Shown piece by piece: positions 59,507 to 64,000 of a stretch of 64,000 nucleotides of DNA; the stretch's first letter is position 1, and each line of letters opens with the position of its first letter. This stretch comes from Streptomyces sp. CGMCC 4.7035. GTDB taxonomy: Bacteria > Actinomycetota > Actinomycetes > Streptomycetales > Streptomycetaceae. Location of the stretch: positions 2,480,001 to 2,544,000 of the forward strand of contig NZ_CP134053.1 of assembly GCF_031583065.1 (NCBI RefSeq), read 5' to 3'. The notes below the pieces were generated by a model. That model made no database searches. It was given only the letters and a program-made list of their open reading frames with translations, and was not told where the DNA came from. The position numbers were made by a program, and so were the translations under genes.

Positions 59507-59989
59507 GTGCCTGCCGTGTTCGCGAGCGTACTGATGATCGAGAAGGCCCTCACGTCCGCCGACGTGGAGTTCGTCACCACCTTGCACGGTGATGAACCGG
59601 TCTCCTTCCATGTCCTGCTCCAGCCGCGCGGAGACCAGGCGGACCGCCTGCTGCGCGCCATCGACGACATCGCCCTGGGCGAGCTGGACGAGGCGGCGCA
59701 CGAACGGGAGACCCCAGAGGGCAAGGACGCCGCGGCCCTCGGGCAGCAGGCCCTGGAGGTGTCCCTGTCCGCGCTGCGCGCGGCGGGCAGCACGGCGGAG
59801 GGCCGCCTCATCGAGGACCATCCGCTGGACGCGCTCAAGGCGCTGGTCGACGAGGTGGAAGCGGACGAGGTGATCGTGCTGACCGACCCCCACTACGTGG
59901 AGGAGTTCTTCCACCGCGACTGGGCGTCCAGGGCCCGGCACAAGGTGGGCGTGCCGGTGCTGAAGCTGTTCTCGCACAGCAAGGCGTAG
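59507..59989 (+). CDS. Conserved hypothetical actinobacterial protein
   Basis: 160 residues, alpha/beta: FASVLMIEKALTSADVEFVTTLHGDEPVSFHVLLQPRGDQADRLLRAIDDIAL, a helical middle, then ADEVIVLTDPHYVEEFFHRDWASRARHKVGVPVLKLFSHSKA, reminiscent of universal-stress-like folds. Homologues are sometimes labelled indole-3-glycerol phosphate synthase, which the sequence does not support (no TIM barrel). GTG at 59507 with AAGGAG (59497-59502). Followed 94 bp later by murC. Confidence 0.75.
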   Translation: MPAVFASVLMIEKALTSADVEFVTTLHGDEPVSFHVLLQPRGDQADRLLRAIDDIALGELDEAAHERETPEGKDAAALGQQALEVSLSALRAAGSTAEGRLIEDHPLDALKALVDEVEADEVIVLTDPHYVEEFFHRDWASRARHKVGVPVLKLFSHSKA

Positions 59990-60083
59990 GGCCTGTCCGC
60001 GACCGGTCGGTGTACGTGACCCGGCGTGCCAAGGCATAGGCTGGGCCGCTGAACGTACGCCGTCCCAGCAACAGGAGACACGC

Positions 60084-61475
60084 ATGGCACCCGGCCTCCC
60101 CACCGCCATGGACCGACCGCACTTCATCGGCATCGGCGGCGCCGGAATGTCGGGCATCGCGAAGATCCTCGCGCAGCGCGGCGCGAAGGTGGCGGGCAGT
60201 GACGCCAAGGAGTCGCCGACCGCCGAGGCCCTGCGCGCGCTGGGCGCGACGGTGCACATCGGCCACGCGGCCGAGCACCTCGCCGACGACGCCACCTGCG
60301 TCGTCGTCTCCTCCGCGATCCGCGCGGACAACCCGGAACTGGCGCGCGCGGCGGAGCTGGACATCCCCGTGGTTCACCGCTCGGACGCCCTCGCCCGCCT
60401 GATGGACGGGCTGCGCCCGATCGCCGTCGCCGGCACCCACGGCAAGACGACCACGACGTCGATGCTGGCGGTGTCCCTGACCGAGCTGGGCCTGAACCCG
60501 TCGTACGCCATCGGCGGCGACCTCGACGCCCCCGGCTCCAACGCCCTCCACGGCGAGGGGGACATCTTCGTCGCCGAGGCGGACGAATCGGACCGCAGCT
60601 TCCACAAGTACGCGCCCGAGGTCGCCATCGTCCTCAATGTCGAACTGGACCACCACGCGAACTACGCGTCCATGGAGGAGATCTACGAGTCCTTCCAGAC
60701 CTTCGCGGGCCGGATCGTCCCCGGCGGCACGCTGGTGGTCAACGCGGACCACGAGGGCGCGCGCGAGCTGACGCGGCGGCTGGCCGGCTCGGTGAAGGCG
60801 GTGACGTACGGCGAGTCGCAGGACGCCGACGTCCGCGTTCTCTCGGTCGTCCCGCAGGGCCTGAAGAGCCAGGTGACGGTGGACCTGGACGGCTCGGAGC
60901 TGACCTTCACGGTCTCCGTGCCCGGCCGCCACTACGCGCACAACGCCGTGGCCGCGCTCGCGGCGGGTGTGGCCCTCGGCATCCCGGCGGCGGAGCTGGC
61001 CCCGGCCCTGGCGGCGTACACGGGCGTGAAGCGCCGCCTCCAGCTCAAGGGCGAGGAGGCCGGCGTCCAGGTCATCGACTCGTACGCGCACCACCCGACG
61101 GAGATGACCGCGGACCTGGAGGCGATGCGGGCGGCGGCCGGTGAGTCGCGCATCCTCGTGGTCTTCCAGCCCCACCTCTTCTCGCGCACGCAGGAGCTGG
61201 GCAAGGAGATGGGCCAGGCGCTGGCCCTCGCGGACGCGTCGGTCGTCCTGGACATCTACCCGGCCCGCGAGGACCCGATCCCCGGCGTCACCAGCGAGCT
61301 GATCATCGAGGCGGCACGGGCGGCGGGCGCGGACGTGCAGGCTGTGCACGACAAGGCGGAGGTCCCCGCGGTGGTGGCGGGAATGGCGAAGCCGGGCGAT
61401 CTGGTTCTCACCATGGGCGCGGGTGACGTGACGGACCTGGGCCCGCGGATCCTGAACCGTCTCGCACAGAAGTAA
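60084..61475 (+). CDS. murC: UDP-N-acetylmuramate--L-alanine ligase
   Basis: 463-residue Mur ligase joining L-Ala to UDP-MurNAc, a cytoplasmic step of peptidoglycan synthesis: N-terminal Rossmann HFIGIGGAGMSGIAKIL, ATP loop AVAGTHGKTTTTSML, the His/Asp segment ADESDRSFHKYAPEVAIVLNVELDHH and the C-terminal DSYAHHPTEMTADLEAMR. ATG at 60084 preceded by AGGAGA. Here murC stands apart from the dcw cluster, as in other streptomycetes. The msrB gene follows 14 bp later. Confidence 0.96.
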   Translation: MAPGLPTAMDRPHFIGIGGAGMSGIAKILAQRGAKVAGSDAKESPTAEALRALGATVHIGHAAEHLADDATCVVVSSAIRADNPELARAAELDIPVVHRSDALARLMDGLRPIAVAGTHGKTTTTSMLAVSLTELGLNPSYAIGGDLDAPGSNALHGEGDIFVAEADESDRSFHKYAPEVAIVLNVELDHHANYASMEEIYESFQTFAGRIVPGGTLVVNADHEGARELTRRLAGSVKAVTYGESQDADVRVLSVVPQGLKSQVTVDLDGSELTFTVSVPGRHYAHNAVAALAAGVALGIPAAELAPALAAYTGVKRRLQLKGEEAGVQVIDSYAHHPTEMTADLEAMRAAAGESRILVVFQPHLFSRTQELGKEMGQALALADASVVLDIYPAREDPIPGVTSELIIEAARAAGADVQAVHDKAEVPAVVAGMAKPGDLVLTMGAGDVTDLGPRILNRLAQK

Positions 61476-61489
61476 AGGGGTTGGCATTC

Positions 61490-61897
61490 ATGTCGTACGA
61501 CGTCGACAAGCCGGACGAGCAGTGGCGCGCGGAGCTGACCCCGGCGGAGTACGCGGTCCTGCGCCAGGCCGGCACCGAGCCCGCCTTCACCGGTGAGTAC
61601 ACGGACACCAAGGCCAAGGGCGTCTACTCCTGTCGGGCCTGCGGCGCCGAACTCTTCACCTCGACCACGAAGTTCGAGTCCCACTGCGGCTGGCCGTCCT
61701 TCTACGACCCGAAGGACAGCGACGCGGTGGAACTGCTGGCGGACCGCTCGCACGGGATGATCCGCACGGAGGTGCGGTGCGCCCGCTGCGGGTCGCATCT
61801 TGGGCACGTGTTTGAGGGCGAGGGATATCCGACGCCTACGGATCAGCGGTACTGCATCAACTCGATCTCGCTGCGCCTGGTCCCTGACGAGGGCTGA
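61490..61897 (+). CDS. msrB: Peptide methionine (R)-S-oxide reductase
   Basis: 135 residues: two CxxC zinc pairs (SCRACGAELF and VRCARCGSHLGHVFEG), HCGWPSFYDP and the catalytic Cys in QRYCINSISLRL. Reduces methionine-R-sulfoxide in oxidised proteins, using thioredoxin. ATG at 61490 after AAGGGG with a 10-nt spacer; a TTG at 61481 is a less likely start. Probably cotranscribed with murC. Confidence 0.94.
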   Translation: MSYDVDKPDEQWRAELTPAEYAVLRQAGTEPAFTGEYTDTKAKGVYSCRACGAELFTSTTKFESHCGWPSFYDPKDSDAVELLADRSHGMIRTEVRCARCGSHLGHVFEGEGYPTPTDQRYCINSISLRLVPDEG

Positions 61898-61985
61898 CCG
61901 GACCGGTCACCAGAGAGGGCTGTTCACTCTGGTTGAGCCCACGCTCCCCAGCGACGGGGTGCGCGCCCACCCGTACCGTCTCCAC

Positions 61986-62097
61986 TCATCCGGGCGGCGC
62001 GGGCGCCTCATCGCCGACCAGCGCGGCGATGAGGCGGCAGTAGGGAACCCCGTCCGGGCAGGGCGTGAATCCGTCGGTGAGGACGACTGGGGCGACC
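61986..62097 (-). pseudogene. Possible remnant of a VWA-like domain gene
   Basis: The frame RRTVAPVVLTDGFTPCPDGVPYC...LIAALVGDEAPAPPG, ending in TGA, resembles the last strand and tail of VWA-like metallopeptidase-associated proteins (VVLTDGYTPWP). It has no start and lies between convergent genes, overlapped by a hairpin. The match is short, so chance cannot be excluded. Confidence 0.3.
62005..62035. terminator. 12-bp perfect hairpin between msrB and sigma-operon gene
   Basis: GCCTCATCGCCG (62005-62016) and CGGCGATGAGGC (62024-62035) with a 7-nt loop, between convergent genes. Confidence 0.75.
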
Positions 62098-62109
62098 GTC
62101 CGCCGGGGA

Positions 62110-62958
62110 CTACTTGTTCTTGCTCGTGGCGTTGGCGGCCGGCTCTCCTGGTTCCTTGGTGGCGCGGTCGGCCTTGTTCTTCTCGCCCGGCTCACCCGCC
62201 TGGCCTGCCTTGCCTGCTTCACCCGCCTTGCCCGGCTTGGCCGTCTCGGCCGCCTCTGTCCGCGCCAACTGGTCGGCACAGTAGACGGCGACCTTCTCCT
62301 CGCCGCCGGCGGCCGCGATGAGCCGCTGCCAGGCCGTCGCTTCCAGCGCCTTGCCCTGGTTCCTGACGGACTCGTAGGCGCGGCAGTGGGCCTCGATGTC
62401 CTTGGCCGTGAGCGGACGGTCCGCGGCGGTGGAGGTGCGGGGTGCGCCGGGCCGCGTCCGGGCCGACTCCGCGGCCGAGCCTTCCGGGGCGCTCGGCGAC
62501 GGGTGCGCTCGTGTGCGGCTGTCGTCGTTCGCGTCGTCGGCAGGACCGTACGAGCCCATGGCCGCGACCGCGACGCCGCCCAGGGTCAGGCTCGCGACGA
62601 ACACGGCGATCGTGGCCTTCACCGAACGCCGTGCCCGGGCACGGTCGTTCGGCCGCCAGTCGTCCCGCCGCCGGGTCCGTGCCCCGTCGTGCAGTCCCGC
62701 GTCACGGGCGGCGCGGAACGCGGCCGTCGCCCGCTGCTCGGCCTCCGCGGTGACGGGATGGTCGAGCAGTGCGCGGGCGAGCAGCGACTCCGTCGCCGCT
62801 CCCTCTCCTTCGCCGTCGGTGATGTGCACGCGACTGCCGGGGGGCGTGCGCCGACGGACGAACGTTCTGCCGTCGCTCTCTCGATCACCCATGCCCGTGT
62901 CCATCTCTGTCCGACGGCGGTTCAGTCCGTTGTCGTTTCTGTCGCCGTTACTGTTCAT
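62110..62958 (-). CDS. Membrane protein coupled to ECF sigma factor (candidate anti-sigma)
   Basis: 282 residues: about 110 cytoplasmic, charged residues, one transmembrane helix (ATIAVFVASLTLGGVAVAAM, about 115-135), then an extracytoplasmic low-complexity region, a helical segment with two Cys (IEAHCRAYESV...VAVYCADQLAR) and a Lys/Gly/Glu-rich tail. Topology and ATGA overlap with the sigma factor fit an anti-sigma factor, but the zinc-binding HxxxCxxC motif is missing. ATG at 62958. Confidence 0.72.
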   Translation of the reverse strand: MNSNGDRNDNGLNRRRTEMDTGMGDRESDGRTFVRRRTPPGSRVHITDGEGEGAATESLLARALLDHPVTAEAEQRATAAFRAARDAGLHDGARTRRRDDWRPNDRARARRSVKATIAVFVASLTLGGVAVAAMGSYGPADDANDDSRTRAHPSPSAPEGSAAESARTRPGAPRTSTAADRPLTAKDIEAHCRAYESVRNQGKALEATAWQRLIAAAGGEEKVAVYCADQLARTEAAETAKPGKAGEAGKAGQAGEPGEKNKADRATKEPGEPAANATSKNK

Positions 62959-63572
62959 TTCGACTGCCCCAGCGCGCGGCGATCCTCATCTGTCACACCG
63001 GCGGCCCCGAGCCGGCGTGCGAGGCGCTTCAGTCCCCGGTACGCGGCGGTGCGCACCGCACCGGGCCGCTTGCCCAGCACACGGGCGGCGGCGGGGCCCT
63101 CGAGGCCGACGACGACGCGCAGCAGCACGGCCTCGGCCTGGTCGCGGGGCAGGGATCTGATCAGCGCCAGCGCCTGCTCGGTGGAGATGGACTCCAGGGC
63201 CTGGTCGTGGGTGCTGTGCGGGCCGGGCAGTTCGAGTACGTCCTGCTCCAGCGTGACGGGCCGGGGGCGCACGCGCCGACGGCGCAGATGGTCGAGGGCC
63301 CGGTGCCGGGCGATGGTCGCCGTCCAGCCCCGGAAGCCGGCCCCGTCCCCCTTGAACCGTCCGAGATCCCGGGCGATCTCCAGCCAGGCGTCCGAGGTCA
63401 CGTCCTCGGCGTCGTCCCCGACGAGGCCGCGCACATAACCGAGCAGTCCGGGCTGCACGATCCGGTACGCGACCGCGAAGGCCGCCTCGTCACCGTCCTG
63501 GGCCCGCGCGACGGCCGCGCCCAACTCCTCGTCGCGCGCGTGTACGCGCCGGGATTCCCCTCCTTGGCCCAA
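62955..63572 (-). CDS. ECF-type RNA polymerase sigma factor
   Basis: 205 residues: region 2 (AFAVAYRIVQPGLLGYVRGLVGDDAEDVTSDAWLEIARDLGRF...WTATIARHRALDHLRRRR) and region 4 (LIRSLPRDQAEAVLLRVVVGLEGPAAARVLGKRPGAVRTAAYRGLKRLARRLG). No C-terminal extension. TTG at 63572 has GAGGAC upstream; ATG at 63653 or GTG codons between are alternatives, so the N-terminus is uncertain. Overlaps the membrane protein gene by ATGA, typical of a sigma/anti-sigma pair. Stress signal unknown. Confidence 0.82.
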   Translation of the reverse strand: MGQGGESRRVHARDEELGAAVARAQDGDEAAFAVAYRIVQPGLLGYVRGLVGDDAEDVTSDAWLEIARDLGRFKGDGAGFRGWTATIARHRALDHLRRRRVRPRPVTLEQDVLELPGPHSTHDQALESISTEQALALIRSLPRDQAEAVLLRVVVGLEGPAAARVLGKRPGAVRTAAYRGLKRLARRLGAAGVTDEDRRALGQSK

Positions 63573-63698
63573 AACTGTCCTCGTTCGCACCGGATCCGCA
63601 GCAAGTCCGCACTGTGCGACACGCTTTCGACGTGTCGACGTTCCCACAGGCATCAGCGCCAGGACTCACAGATGTGTCACAGCTCGTCACAGTCCTCC

Positions 63699-64000
63699 TC
63701 AGCCACGGATCGCCGTCACCTCCGGCGGAAGCGTGACGGTTCCCGCGAGCTGCCCCTCGTTGTGCTCCGATACGTCCTGGCTGTAGCGGATGGTCTGCCC
63801 GCCGTAGGGGATGCCGAAGGAGCACCGGAAGGTGTGCGACGTGATCCGGTACGTCGAGGCGTCGAGGACGAGCGACTCCTCGGCGCGCTCCACGGTGATC
63901 TGGCTCTCGGAGGCCGTGACGCCCGCCGCGCGCAGCTTCTCCAGGGTCGGACTCAGCTCGCGGGCGGCCTTCTTGACGACGTTCCGCTCGCGCGCCGAGG
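63699..64000 (-). CDS. Partial gene, unknown function (3' end)
   Basis: Open frame running in from the right edge; only the last 100 residues are seen. They are hydrophilic and beta-rich near the end (ITVERAEESLVLDASTYRITSHTFRCSFGIPYGGQTIRYSQDVSEHNEGQLAGTVTLPPEVTAIRG) after a helical part with a Lys/Arg-rich stretch (RERNVVKKAARELSPTLEKLRAAG). Could be the end of a secreted or surface protein, but the N-terminus is needed. It lies 127 bp upstream of the ECF sigma gene on the same strand. Confidence 0.6.
   Translation of the reverse strand, partial: SARERNVVKKAARELSPTLEKLRAAGVTASESQITVERAEESLVLDASTYRITSHTFRCSFGIPYGGQTIRYSQDVSEHNEGQLAGTVTLPPEVTAIRG

Overview
The window is high-GC DNA (about 70% G+C) with many GTG starts, stop/start overlaps (ATGA, GTGA), probable leaderless promoters and short GC-rich intergenic repeats. 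Together with genes such as rok7B7, xylFGH, dxs, hemE/cgoX/hemQ, DUF3000 and murC in this order, it points to a chromosomal core segment of a Streptomyces species. The layout resembles the S. coelicolor region around SCO6006-SCO6063; that assignment comes from memory of gene order, not from a search. I see no tRNA, rRNA, insertion sequence, prophage or CRISPR array.

Layout. (1) 1-6330: the end of an NgcEFG-type amino-sugar/chitobiose importer, the ROK regulator Rok7B7, then the xylFGH sugar importer. (2) 6612-10628: dxs, an amino-acid permease and a small NYN-domain protein. (3) 10839-23327: a cell-surface glycopolymer locus with two paralogous beta-propeller proteins around a LytR-CpsA-Psr protein, two Stealth sugar-phosphate transferases (one fused to a GT4 glycosyltransferase), an unknown coupled protein, an SGNH esterase-like protein and a secreted endonuclease/phosphatase-fold protein, ending in a broken FG-GAP gene. 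(4) 23397-30257: a fadAB beta-oxidation operon, RNase D, a LuxR-type regulator and a DUF3000 protein. (5) 30530-41189: hemE, cgoX and hemQ of the coproporphyrin-dependent haem pathway, interspersed with a secreted trypsin-like/FG-GAP protein, a membrane-anchored surface protein, a rhomboid protease, a flavin disulfide reductase and a DUF4349 lipoprotein. (6) 41306-46205: a DUF692 enzyme with an extra C-terminal domain, sandwiched between two DUF4142 paralogues, then a DinB-like protein and a TetR regulator. (7) 46409-54222: GH16-like hydrolase, GNAT, PTH2-like protein, a small ABC exporter, a polysaccharide deacetylase, a short second threonyl-tRNA synthetase and an SPFH protein. (8) 54429-64000: a SulP transporter/carbonic anhydrase pair, a ZapE-type ATPase, a RibD-C reductase, murC, msrB and an ECF sigma factor with a coupled membrane protein.

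The strongest new signal is upstream of the short threonyl-tRNA synthetase. An unannotated 17-residue leader peptide with three consecutive Thr codons (52998-53051, minus strand) is followed by a perfect 14-bp hairpin (52951-52982) just before the gene, which is the layout of ribosome-mediated attenuation by threonine. Other items to follow up are the two-Stealth glycopolymer locus, the DUF692 fusion flanked by DUF4142 paralogues, an apparent repeat-derived 12-codon insertion next to the zinc site of the beta-carbonic anhydrase, and several compact tandem repeats between genes.
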